Shown here: positions 23,701 to 34,407 of the stretch, piece after piece
Layout: every line of letters starts with the position of its first letter
Numbering within the stretch: the first letter of the stretch is position 1
Origin: Lunularia cruciata
Taxonomy: Eukaryota; Streptophyta; Marchantiopsida; Lunulariales; Lunulariaceae
Reading direction: 5' to 3'
DNA length: 64,000 nt
Assembly: GCA_948567375.1 (NCBI GenBank)
Contig: OX419756.1
Coordinates: forward strand, 11,661,001-11,725,000
The notes under the pieces: model-generated
The model's input: only the letters and a program-made list of their open reading frames with translations
Told to the model about the DNA's origin: nothing
The model's database searches: none
Made by a program: the position numbers and the translations under genes

Positions 23701-26700
23701 CTCTAAAAATTCCCATAAGGAGCAAAAGACTTGAGATGGGCTAAGTCCAAATTAGAAGTAGAGGTTACAACTCTCGAGAAGGAGAAGAGTAGTTGGGAAG
23801 AGGTTTGAAAAGCTCTTGAGAAAGAACAAGCTTCACTCTAGTTGAGAAAAAACAATCTAACCAATGAGAAGCCATGATACCAGAAGGGCCTTCTTGATTA
23901 AAAGGAAAAATGGAAGGAAGAACAAGTCAAGGCTCAACAACAATCAAGAAATGACTCTATAGTGCAAAACTGGAAGTTGGAGTAGAGAGTGAGCCAACTG
24001 CTTTAATTTATTAGATGCAACAAGTTGCAAGCTCCTACAAGGGAAGAAGATTCTAATATAGAAGATGATCTTGATAAAGATAGGGAGGAAGACAAGCCAA
24101 TTGGATCCGCAAGAGGCTGATCTAAACAAGAGAGTTACTAGGGATGAGAAGGGAAGCCCATCAAGCAAGAAGTCCCAAAGTAGTCCTCCAAGTTGTAGTT
24201 TCACTACATCCTGATCATCAAGGCATGCAATGCCTAGTGATATTATTGGTAGCAAGAAAAGGGTGGGCCCTAGTACACCTCAAAGAAGGAGTTCAAAGTC
24301 ATCGAGGAGTCCAAAGAAGAATGTAGAATGTAGTCCCATAAGGGCGGGAATTGTGGGAAGAAAGTCCCCATAGCCGGGATTGAGTGCATGAGTAGCCTCA
24401 AATCCCAAATTACTATTGGACAAGAGGCATCAGCTAGAGAAGAATTGGTCATCAAAAATACCAAAATATGGGAAGTATAGTGGAAGCCACCCATATAGTA
24501 GACCTGATGGAGCAAGTGAAAGAAGGGGAGCCATGGAGTCTTGGAAGGGAAGTTTTAGACATACTTAAAGAAGGTATGAGCCACTTAAGTGCTTATATAG
24601 ATGTGAAGGAGGAAGTAGATGCCAAATGTACAAGATTATACCAAATGACATTATACCAAATGTACAAGATGCCACCAAGCAAGAAGCAAGACAATCCTTC
24701 CCCCGGATAGGAGTTGAAGTTACTACATGGCAAAGAGAGCAAGAACCCCCAAGCAAATAGATGTTGTGAGATCTTCTATGGGAAATACTATCAGTTGGAC
24801 CTAAAATCAAGAAGCCGAGTTTTTGTTCTCATTTGGTGTAATGGAACTAGTGAGGCAATGGGCAGAAAGTAAAATTGCATTTGCATCTAACTTCCCATAT
24901 CTCATGAGAGTCTCTCAAACCCAAGAGTTTCACAATCTTATAGACAAATTAATGATTACTCCATAGATGAAGAACATTCTTAGAAAGTTGTTCTTGGGAA
25001 ATCACTTGGACAAGAAGTTACTCCATGACTAGAGCTTCTATAATGAGTCCCGCAAGGTACTCTTGAGTTCCAAGAATAGCCGAAGCTAACAATTTCTTTG
25101 AGCCATGGGTTGAGCTATAACACTATTGCAGTTACATCTTCCCATTGTTCATGATCTTCATATCATTGGGAATAATTAATGTAAATCAAGTGGAGGAGGT
25201 AGTCAAGGCATTATACCAAGAAATAGAGAACATTTGGCTTTGTATTCATTTCTTCCCCGATCTAATCTAACACAAGATATGAAGAAGGAAGTTTTTGCAG
25301 CTTGCTCTAGAATAGAATTAGAAATGTTGGTGTTCACATTGGTTGAACATACATATCAATTCAACCTTGCCTACTCATTATGGGAGCCAAGATTAATTAG
25401 CATAAAAATTGATGGACAAAGCTCAATATATAGCAACTTTTTATGCTTTGGCCATATGGGATTGAAATTTGAGACATGGGAAAGACAAAGTGTGTATTAG
25501 AAAAATGAATATTGCAGAAGGATGTCCAATTGGAGAATCCTCACAAGTTGACATATGTAGCAATCTACCTCTCATACTTCATCTTAAGGTACCTTGTCGA
25601 TAGTTTGAAGTTGATAAACCAAGGATTGACAAGAAAACCACACCAATTATGAGCCACAATAGGGTACATCAAGGTGCCCTAATAGAAAATAAGGAGATTG
25701 ATTCATGATTCATACGGATGTAAGGTTACAAGGTACTAATAACACAACCATTAGCTCTGACGTAGTTGCATAGAAAATGCACATCAATCACATCATATAG
25801 GAGCTTAAGTAGCCCTTGGATCACTAGGGGAATAGACATAGACTATTTTCAACCATTTTGATGATGCATTCCTAGCAATACTGGAGAAGTGTTTTTGGTC
25901 ATTTAGGAATAATACCTTCAAGTACTCCTTGGTTTTTGAGGCCTTGAGCACATGCATGATCAAATGCTATGCAAGGAATATGACTTAGATATAAGCCAAA
26001 GAGAAGATGAGTTTGATACCTTTGATTATGGCTACCTCATATGTGGCAAAGAAGAACAAGCCCATAGTCAAAAGACTTGTAGTACCATATCACTTAGATT
26101 GGAAAATCTAGTAAGGAGTCCCCAAAATCCCACAACCATATATATGAACACTTTTATTATGTACTCAAAATTGATAGGATTCCTTGTATATCTTTTGATT
26201 CTAAGCACATGCAAGAATACTAATGCCCACAGATACCTTGTTATGTTGGTTTTTGTTGGACTCACAAGATCCTACATCAAGCATCACTACCGTGACAAAC
26301 ATGGAAAGAACATGACTTACCACACCATTTGACCTATGGGAAGAAGCCTCATGTGTGGCCCATGGTAGAAAGATTTCCTTTGGAAGTTCATTAAACCATG
26401 CAAATGCTAGAGAACTATTGGTAACAATGGTATGCAACAAAGGATCCCTACTTTTTTGGGTGGCTAATTACTACAAAGTCTTGCATCAGGTATATTAATA
26501 GATACCTTATGTCAATATCAAGGATGAAAGTGCCTTCAGCCCTTCCTATTGGGAGATCAAGACCAAGTGTACAACTTTCATATACCTCTTGTAACAAGCC
26601 AACATGTGGGGTTGTGCATAGGGAGGACTTTGGAGTTAGCACACATGGATGATTTCATTGGGATCCAAGACTCCACTTTGAAGGATTACCAAGAAAGAGA

Positions 26701-26800
26701 CCAATAGGCACATACTATGTGATGAGGAGTGAATTCCTTTCCTTGGGCCAATAAGGTCAAAAAGAAGAAGTAGCACTAGAAGGCTTGTCCAAAGTGCAAG
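20701..26800 (+). other. Long decayed coding-like relic of unknown identity
   Basis: Plus-strand reading frames, broken by many stops and shifts, keep protein-like composition over about 5 kb. They include helical segments near 21540-21800, Gln/Glu/Lys-rich coiled-coil-like stretches near 23100-24000, a Ser/Lys-rich stretch near 24130-24330, and a globular-looking stretch near 24820-25500 (FSFGVMELVRQWAESKIAF). A small agagag run lies near 21790. I do not recognise a family. It sits between the H pol relic and E copy 2 in the same orientation, so it may be an extra coding region of that old element. Confidence 0.4.
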
Positions 26801-27175
26801 GGCTTAGGAGAGTATTGTGTCATAGGGTATGAAGGCCAAAGATTAAGGATGGGAAATGTCCTCTATGGTAAAGTATGAAAGAGAAGTGCATGATGCATAC
26901 ACATTGTGGGATCTATGGGGAGGTCAACTTGCATAAATGTGGGATTAATCCTTACAAGAAAGAACAAAAGCAAAAAAAGACTAGTAATTAAAGCTAAGAT
27001 GGAGCTCTAACTATATCAAGGAATGTATCAATAGTTAAGAAAATCTAAGGGTAGGATCCTTTGGACATTTATGGTGGTGGTACTTGAGGTAGGCATTCAT
27101 TGGTAGAGAATTGTTAGGGATAGAAAGTTCTTTGTAGGATTAGGTCACTTGTGTAGAAATGGGCTTATGCTCTTA
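26800..27175 (+). repeat. Repeat E copy 2, first segment
   Basis: Matches about 15000-15370 of E copy 1, for example the run from ggccaaag through gatgcataca. It ends at the C1 insertion point. The sequence continues at 32786, with the C1 flanks reconstituting the uninterrupted sequence seen at 15360-15375. Confidence 0.7.
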
Positions 27176-27633
27176 TGTAAAAGACCAAGACCAAGGAGAG
27201 AAATAAGAGAATGGAAGCTCACATTGGGACACTTGAATGAGGGAAAGTTTGAATGCCTAGCATGAGCTTTGGCTTTGGTATTTATAAGGAGTATACAAGG
27301 CTCTTGAGAAGCTTGTCAAGAAGCTTCCTTGAGCCGCTTTCTTGGAATGCAAGCCAAGTTAACTAGAAGCTTCCTTTCAAAGCTACCTACTTGGCGTGTA
27401 AGCTTAGTTAGTTAGAAGCTTCTAGAAGCTACCTGCTTGGCATGCAAGCTAAGTCAGTTAGATCCTTCTAGACACTTCCTTCTAGAAGCTACCTACTTGG
27501 GGTGCGAGCTAAGCTAGTCAAGAAGCTTCCCAACAAGCTTCCTAAATACTTCTAAAATATTCTAGGATAATTTGGCCTATTTGCTATTTAATTACACCTA
27601 ACTAACTTTGTCACTAAACTCCATATTGTTATA
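27176..27633 (-). repeat. LTR of family C, 3' LTR of C1 (458 bp)
   Basis: Shares ends and order with 32397-32785, 33435-33919 and 55507-55916. A purine-rich tract (AGGGGTGGGGAATA on the minus strand) directly precedes it, as expected for plus-strand priming. The outer CA end is intact; the inner TG end has mutated (c to t at 27632). TATAAATA on the minus strand lies near 27279-27286. Confidence 0.88.
27415..27427 (-). promoter_or_regulatory. Heat-shock-element-like module in C1 3' LTR
   Basis: GAAgcTTCtaGAA fits the GAAnnTTCnnGAA heat-shock-element rule exactly. Weaker relatives surround it (27308-27330, 27480-27560). It lies upstream of the LTR TATA box in element sense. See 33567-33849 for the best-preserved array. 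Confidence 0.6.
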
Positions 27634-29060
27634 TATTCCCCACCCCTAGTTGGTGACATCCTCATTACCAATGAAGCTTCAAACTCTTGAATGGCCAGTT
27701 GTGCATTTTGGAGATGAGATCTTCCCATGTGGCATCATGAAAGGGATACCCTATCCAAAAGACCTTGTACTATGTATGTTATTGATGGCCTCATTGAATG
27801 TGGCAACACATAAGGATATGATCAACTTCGTACTAAGAAAGGAGGAGGAGGAGGTTGGACTCAAGAAGAAAAAGAAGATGGATTAGGAACAAAGGGTTTC
27901 AACTTGGAAACATGAAAGACAGGATGGATGCACATATGACAAGGCAAGGCAAGTCAATAAGCAATAAGAGAGACAATTTGGGTGACATCAAAGAGTTCTA
28001 TCTAATTAAGGGCAAGTTTATAAACTTGGATATCAAGTGGGAGAGGGAGGTTATTGGATGAGAGCATGACCTTATCACCAACTTGAAAGTTGCAATCATG
28101 ATGATGGTGATCCACATATTATTTTTGCCAATTTTGAGCAACAAGGACATGAGATTTGGCTTGTTAGAGCGACTAGGTGATGGTGGTCAAGGAATTGGAA
28201 GTATAAGGGACATGAGATAGAGGAGGAGCAAGAAAGGAATCTAGAACAAGTGGGTATTGGCCAAAATTGAGAAAGAACACAAAGAATATGGTGTTTGCCT
28301 GTTTAGAATTATTGTATGCAAACTCCACAACTGCAAGACATTCATCCCAATTAGTATGGTGAATGTTGACAAAAGCACGAAGCATATCTTCCAAGGTGCA
28401 ATTCGTCCATAAGTTTAAGGATGATAGGCCGTGGACAAAGGATGATAGGCCGTGGTGCCCAATATCTAGAAGAGTGGTGCACAATATGTAGAAGAGTGCT
28501 TGCCAAAACTTTCTAGTGAAGCAAGGATCATGGTTGAAGATTAGTACACGTGACATCCCATGATGCTTGAATACATTATCAAAGTATATTTGTGCCAAGG
28601 TTAGAGCATCCACAATATCAATGGTTAGTGCCAAATGGGTTTGCTTACTAAGTTTATCCACAAAAACCACAATTGTTGTGCAACCTTGCTTTGTCTTGGG
28701 CAAGGAGGTGATGAGATCTAAGCTCACATGTTCCCAACAAGTAGATGGAATAGGTAGTGGTTGAAAGAGTTCACTTGGTTTTTGGTATTGGCCTTGTTGC
28801 ATTGGCAACTCTCACACAATCAAACAAACTCCTGAACATCTCATGCCATGTTGGGCCACCATCATTTGCATTGGAGGGTACCCAAGGTCTTGTCCACACC
28901 CATGTGACCAATAACTGGTAAATCATGGGCTTCTTGAAGGCGTACAAGTTGGAGATCACCTTTGGCTGGAACATAGATCCAACCCTCATGGAATAGAAGG
29001 CCTTCCTTGAAGGAGAAGGTGTTGTATTCCTTGTTGCATGCTGCAAGACAACCATGTACC
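27634..29060 (-). pseudogene. Integrase and eroded chromodomain, C1
   Basis: The integrase core is visible between 28808 and 28173. It contains VSLDLITSLPKTKQG with the first catalytic Asp, an altered HDPCFTRKFWQALF with the second, and CTLEDMLRAFVNIHH around the position of the Glu. Upstream (about 29055-28800) are remnants of the His/Cys zinc-binding region. Downstream, near 27700-27650, a fragment resembles the end of a chromodomain as seen better in C2 (33990-34150). Several frameshifts disrupt it. Integrase inserts element cDNA into chromosomes and the chromodomain steers it to modified chromatin in this group; this copy is inactive. Confidence 0.8.
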
Positions 29061-30569
29061 ATCTGGAAGAGTGGATCTTGTTATAGATCTAACCAAAACT
29101 CATTTTGGACCTTGGAGTCAATTGACACCATTGTAAGTGCCACTATGATGAGATGAAAGGCCTTAAAATCAAGTTGTTATGATAGGGCATCAAGGATGAC
29201 ATGAAACCAACTTGGTTTGTACTCAAGTTTGATGTTAAACAATTAGAGTTGGTCCTCCCATTGATAATGTCTACTCTTCATGTGTTCCAAGTTTAAGGTC
29301 TACAACAATGGTTTTTGATCAGTTTGCATGATCATTTGTTTCCCTATGAGGTAATGCCTCCATACCTTGGTGGCATAAACTATTGCAAGTTGTTCCCAAT
29401 CCCAAGTAGAGTAATTTCTTATAGTTTTATTTAGTCAATGAGACATAAAGGCAATGGGATGCATTCGTCTAGGAATTCCTATTGCAACATGATTCCAATT
29501 GCAAAATTAGAAGCATCAAAATCAACCACACAAGGTAGATGAGTATCATATGGTTGAAGAATGGGTCTTGAAGATGCCATATGTTTCAACTTTTGGAATG
29601 TTTCTTTGTACTTGGTGGTCCATTGAAAGCTCAAGTTCGTCCTCAAGAGGTCAATCAATGGTGTAGCCATATGAGCATAATAGTGGATGAACCGTCAGTA
29701 AAAATTGGCCAATCCATTAAATGCCCATACTTCTATAGCATCTTTTGTAGTTGGCCAATCAGTAATGGCCTTAATTTCCTCCATTTTGATCCCCTCCGAT
29801 GAGATCTTATGACCCAAGAAGGTAACTTCCTTCTGCCAAAAGGCACACTTTGATTCCTTGCAATAAAATTTCCATTGTTGTAGTAGTCTTAGGACTTCTC
29901 ACATGTGATTCACATGTCTTGCCTCCATCTTGCTATAAATTAAGATATCATCCATGAACACCACCATGTACCAATCCAATAGTCCATCCAACACCTAATG
30001 CATCTGATCCATGAAGACTATTGGAGCATTAGTGAGCCCAAAAGGTAGAGCTCTCTACTCAAAATGCCCATACCTTGTTTGAAAGGCAGTCTTTTGCACA
30101 TCCTCCCTACCAATGGAGATTTTCCAATAGCCGCTATGGAGATCCAACTTGGAGAAGTATTGTGCTCCACTCAATTGATCAAGCAAGTCATTGATCCAAG
30201 GCAAGGGATATGCATTCTTCACTATTTGCTTATTGCACCACGGTAATCAATAAAAAAACAAAGTTGTCCATTCTTCTTTGGAACAAAAACTATTGGTGCT
30301 CCCTTAGGAGAGGCACTATGTTATATGAAATCCTTCTCCAACAACTCCGTAAGTGTTGTTTGCAACTCCTCTAACTCTTTTGGTGAGAGTTGGTAGACTG
30401 AACTACTCACTAGAGTACTCCTTGGCAATAACTCAATCTTGAAGGGCATACCACAACCAGAGTGTGATCCGTTTGGCAGATCATCCGGAAACACGTTTGC
30501 AAACTCTTGAACTATCTGACCAACCATTGCTTGATGAGGCTCTTGACTCTCCTCATTTTCCTTGTGCAA
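29061..30569 (-). pseudogene. Reverse transcriptase and RNase H, C1
   Basis: Homologous to 48620-50099 of C2. The RT N-terminal part is open at 30569-30321 ([34 protein letters not shown]). The polymerase core between 30320 and 29680 is broken. RNase H remains are recognisable at 29670-29479 (VVDFDASNFAIGIMLQ). Many stops. Standard gypsy role in copying element RNA. Confidence 0.8.
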
Positions 30570-30604
30570 TCAGCTTGATCTACTTTGAAAAAATAGATTT
30601 ATTG

Positions 30605-30776
30605 TCCTCCAAAGCTTGCTCTATGGTTGCTTCACTAACAAACTTCCCATCTAGAGACTCATCTCTCTTCCAAGCTTGCTCCATGGTTGCTTTCTTGGCA
30701 AACTTCCCATCTTGGGAGTCATCTCCTTTCAAGTCTTGTGCTATGGTTACCTTATCAACAAACTTCCCATCTTGGG
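30605..30776. repeat. Three degenerate 57-60 bp repeats in protease-RT linker, C1
   Basis: Three successive units each contain a form of agcttgctctatggttgc followed by caaacttcccatct. The same array is present in C2 (50262-50432). In coding sense it repeats a peptide like GKFVNKVTIEQ. Function unknown; probably a flexible spacer. Confidence 0.7.
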
Positions 30777-30819
30777 ATTGACTATTCTTAGGTGTCTTAC
30801 TCAGAGATGCCAGATAATC

Positions 30820-31294
30820 TAATCTAAAATTCCTACCTTGGTGTTGTACTTGAATTTTTTGTTGGTTCCAATCAAATTGAACCTTTTGGCATTCAAGCTA
30901 CGGGAGTCCTAGAATGACATTGTAGTGTAGAGGTGCCACTACAAACTTCATACACTCTAAATACTCCTTCCCAATCTTGAAGGTAATAGGATGCAAGGTA
31001 CATGATGTAGAACCCTTTCTACCATCCACCACCATCAATCTACTTCAAATTATTAGCTTTATATGAAATACCCAATTCCTTTACTACTTGCATAGACATG
31101 CAATTTTCTAACCTTCCAAAATCAACCAAAATCTTACAACCCCAATAAGATAGCGTACCTTGCAAGTGAAGCAAACTTGCATAGGTTGAGCCTTCAATCC
31201 CAAAAGGTGATTCAAATCTCCTATTGAGATTCCTTGTTTCCTTGATCATTCTGCTCCACAAACTCCATATGGGTGACTTGTTGAGGTCACCCAT
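30820..31294 (-). pseudogene. Aspartic protease, C1
   Basis: The open segment 31294-31040 contains ILVDFGRLENCMSMQVVKEL. The active-site DSG seen in C2 (50761-50790) has become DFG here, so this copy would not be catalytic. The downstream half, toward the hydrophobic-Gly motif, is frameshifted. Confidence 0.75.
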
Positions 31295-32150
31295 TCTTGA
31301 GTGGACATTCAGCGATGTAATGTCCCAATTGGCAATAATAATAAAAAACCATCATTTTATCATAGTTTTTCTCTATTTGTAGTGCCAAGTGGTCTCCATT
31401 GAATAACATCAATCTCCATTGGTGTTGGCTCCTCCCCACGTGTGTAGTGTATTGGTAGGTTTTGTGGAAGTTGAGGTGAAGACCAAGTTGTTGCAACCAA
31501 GCGGAATCAAAATGTTTGGCCAATAGCATGGCTTCCTCCAAGTGTTGTGGCTCTTGCATAGTTACCTCTAATTTGGTTCTTGACTTCAAACCCCACACAA
31601 ATTGATCCAAAGCTTCACCTTCTAATATATTTGGAATTCGCATGATGGTCTTGTGGAATTGCGTGATGTAACTTCTTATAGAGCCAATCTGTTTCAACTC
31701 TGCCAACCTATCTCATGTAGATCGTGTGGCATTTATAGCTTGGATTTACTAATTTCACTCTTGAATTCTGCCCTTGTCAAGATTGGTGTAACAATTTTCC
31801 ATTCAGCTCGCTCAACTTGGAATCACCACCATAGCTTTGCTACTCCATGCAATTGGCTAGAAGCCAAGAGAATCTATTTTTGCTCATCTTGAAGATTGGT
31901 AGCTTCAAAATAACATTCACAATCAAACAAAAAATTCTCCATTGCACTAGAGAGATTCTTGCCTTAAAATATCTTGGGTTTAGGGAATTGTATTTGATCT
32001 TCTTCTTCTCAAATTGGTACTCTCTCTATGTGCTCTTGTCGTCCATGATCTCATTCATCAAACAATCAAGTAAGGTGCTCAATTTGTTATTGCATAGCAA
32101 TAATAACCTTGGGCATTGCCACCATGGTTGCTAATCTATCATGCAACCCT
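31287..32150 (-). pseudogene. Gag, C1
   Basis: The open part 31706-31287 encodes the capsid segment LEGEALDQFVWGLKSRTKLE and a damaged zinc knuckle (YYYCQLGHYIAEC). It overlaps the protease frame slightly. The N-terminal capsid half (to about 32150) is broken but matches 55139-54640 of C2. Role: particle coat and RNA binding. Confidence 0.75.
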
Positions 32151-32396
32151 CAATCTATCTAATTTATTAACACATAGAAGTAGCACATCCATCATTCTCC
32201 ATAAGTTACAACTAGAAGCACCAAGGGTTCCTCAGATATGGTGATCATATGTAGAAAATCTTGTACAAAGCGTGAGGTGATGAATTGTGTGAAATGATGT
32301 TTGGGTAGTACTTGGACACAAAAATCCCAATGGTTTAGTGGAAAAAGATTTGGTGGTCCATAAATTCCATCCTTCACATTCTTGCTTTGATAACCA

Positions 32397-32785
32397 TGTA
32401 AAAGACCAAGATTGAGGAGAGAAAAAAGAGAATGGAAGTTCACATTGGAACACTTGAATGAGGGAAACTCCAAATGCCTAGCATGAGCTTTGGCATTGGT
32501 ATTTATAGGGAGTATACAAGGCTCTTGAGAAGCTTCTTTGAGCCGCTTTCTTGGAGTGCAAGCCAAGTTAACTAAAAGCTTCTCAAGAAGCTTCTTTTCG
32601 AAAGTTACCTGCTTGGCATGCAAGCTAAGTTTTTTAGAAGCTATCTACTTAGGGTGCAAGCTAAGATAGTTGGGAAGCTTCCCAAGAAGCTTCCTTGATA
32701 CTTCTAGAATATTCTAGGCTAATCTGGCCTATGTGCTACTTTGTTACCCCTAACTAAATTTGTCACTAAACTCCATATTGTTACA
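32397..32785 (-). repeat. LTR of family C, 5' LTR of C1 (389 bp)
   Basis: Starts in element sense TGTAACAATATGG at 32785 and ends TTTTACA at 32397. The adjoining minus-strand TGGTTATCAAAG is an eroded tRNA-iMet primer site. A perfect TTCtaGAAtaTTC module lies at 32702-32714 and TATAAATA on the minus strand near 32499-32506. Confidence 0.88.
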
Positions 32786-33434
32786 CTTTAGTTGGGGTTC
32801 TTCAATCTTTTTTTGATGCATGCTCAATTGCTTGTACCATTTTTTGCTAGTTCATCAAGAAAATGATCTTGGTACTTTGAGAAACTCTCTAGCAGGTTGT
32901 CTACACATTAGTTCATTCATTTTAAGGAGAACTCTAGTTAGAGCATTGATTTTTGTAAGCAAATTCAGCTACTCAATGTAATCATTGAGCCCACAGACTA
33001 AGATATTGCTGATTGTGGTTGTAAGAGTGAGTCTATGTGCTTGAGATTTATAGTCCTTGCTTGATTGATCAAGAAATTCTCATTGTAAAGAGAACACATT
33101 TTGCCGTTCTTGTGATTGTTTGTACGTCCAATTTCAAGTTGTGAATGTTTAATTTCTTGAAGTATTACTCCTTGCCTTGCTTGTTGTACCACTACCTAAA
33201 TTATAGAAGTGAAACATAACATTACCTATAGCATTGTGTTGTTTACTCAAGAGTAAATGTATCATTGAGGCCAAAGGGCTCATATGGGGATACACTTGCG
33301 AGCCATTTCTTGAGTTGAGTGTCCAAGGGTGAATCATGTTCCTTAATGTAACTATGATCAGTACAAAATCCTGCCCATAGTTCCTCCCTGAGCCAATTGA
33401 GAGGCCGGCCATGCTGGGATTATCCCACCTTTTC
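32786..33434 (+). repeat. Repeat E copy 2, second segment
   Basis: Matches about 15370-16035 of E copy 1, including the tract around ttgaggccaaagggctcat. It ends at the C2 insertion point and continues at 55922. Five bases ttttc (33430-33434) are duplicated at 55917-55921. Confidence 0.72.
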
Positions 33435-33919
33435 TATAAAAGACCAAATCCAAGGAGAGAAATAGGAGAATGGAAACTCACATTGGGACACTTGAATGAG
33501 GGAAAACTCCGAATGCCTAACATGAGCTTTGGCTTTGGTATTTATAGGTAGCATACAAGGCTTTGAGAAGCTTCTCAAGAAGCTTCCTCAAGCCGCTTTC
33601 TTAGAGTGCAAGCCAAGTTAACTAGGAAGCTTCTCAAGAAGCTTCCTTCTAGAAGTTGCCTACTTGGCGTGCAAGCTAAGCTAGTTGGAAGCTTCTAGAA
33701 GCTTCCTTCTAGAATTTATTTACTTGAGGTGCAAGCTAAGCTAGTTGGAAGCTTCTAGATGCTTCCTTCTAGAAGCTACTTACTTGAGGTGCAAGCTAAG
33801 CTAGCCGGGAAGCTTCCCAAGAAGCTTCCTAGATACTTCTAGAATATTCTAGGCTACTTTGTCTTATCTGCTACTTCGTAAGCCCAACTAAATTTGTTGC
33901 TAAACTCCATATTGTTACA
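33435..33919 (-). repeat. LTR of family C, 3' LTR of C2 (485 bp)
   Basis: Outer end has mutated from CA to TA in element sense (tataaaag on the plus strand). The inner end is intact TGTAACAATATGG at 33919, preceded by a purine tract. TATAAATA lies at 33546-33539 on the minus strand. Confidence 0.88.
33567..33849 (-). promoter_or_regulatory. Array of heat-shock-element modules upstream of LTR TATA box
   Basis: Perfect or near-perfect alternating GAA/TTC modules. GAAgcTTC pairs lie at 33567-33586 and 33626-33645. A perfect four-module GAAGCTTCTAGAAGCTTC is at 33688-33705, followed by TTCtaGAA. A one-mismatch version is near 33748. A perfect TTCtaGAAtaTTC is at 33837-33849. In element sense they lie 21 to about 300 bp upstream of TATAAATA (33546-33539). 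The rule nGAAnnTTCnnGAAn is the established heat-shock-factor site. Heat induction of this element is inferred, not shown. Confidence 0.65.
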
Positions 33920-33959
33920 TATTCCCCTGCCGCTAGTTGGTGACGTCCTCATTGCCAGT

Positions 33960-34407
33960 GAAGCTTCAAATTCCTGGATGGCCGTTTGTGCATTCTAGAG
34001 GTGAGAAAGAGGTTCCCAGGTGGCATCATGAAGGGGATACCCCTTTTCAGAGGACCTTGTACTCCGTATGTTGGCAACGGCCTCGTTGAATATGGAGACG
34101 TGCAAGGATACAATCAACTTTGTACTCCTCATGATCATTGATAGGGACAAGAAGAGGGGAAGGTTGGACTCAAGAGGAAAAGGAAGAGGGGTTAGGAACA
34201 AAGGGTTTCAACTTGAAAACATGAAAGACAGGATGGATATGCATGTGACAAGGCAAGGTAAGTCGATAAGCAACATGAGAAACAATTTGGGTGATATCAA
34301 AGGGTCCTATCCAATTAGAGGCAAGTTTACAAACTTGGGTATCAAGTGGGAGAGGGAGGTTATTGGAAGATAGCATGACTTTATCACCAACTTCAAAGGT
34401 GAGATCA
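33960..34407 (-). pseudogene. Integrase C-terminal module and chromodomain, C2
   Basis: The integrase C-terminal segment reads FEVGDKVMLSSNNLPL and then the GPF motif (KLASNWIGPFDITQ) ending IHPVFHVFKLKPF. About 35 codons later is a chromodomain: EEYKVDCILARLHIQRG, then a stop and a frameshift, then GYPLHDATWEPLSHL. These are the start and the WxP...L end of a typical chromodomain. D inserted at 34408 separates this part from the integrase core at 47955-48620. The chromodomain places family C among the chromoviruses. Confidence 0.85.

Larger units (their letters stand above)
27176..32785 (-). mobile_element. Chromovirus C1 (Ty3/gypsy), full length, decayed
   Basis: Bounded by LTRs 32397-32785 (5') and 27176-27633 (3') in element sense TGTAACAATATGG...GGTCTTTTACA. 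Minus-strand order is gag, protease, RT-RNase H, integrase and a chromodomain relic. Flanks are tctta (27171-27175) and cttta (32786-32790), an eroded 5-bp duplication. The empty-site paralogue at about 15366 reads cttta. Total length is 5610 bp. C2 is a second copy in the same orientation 650 bp away. Confidence 0.88.
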
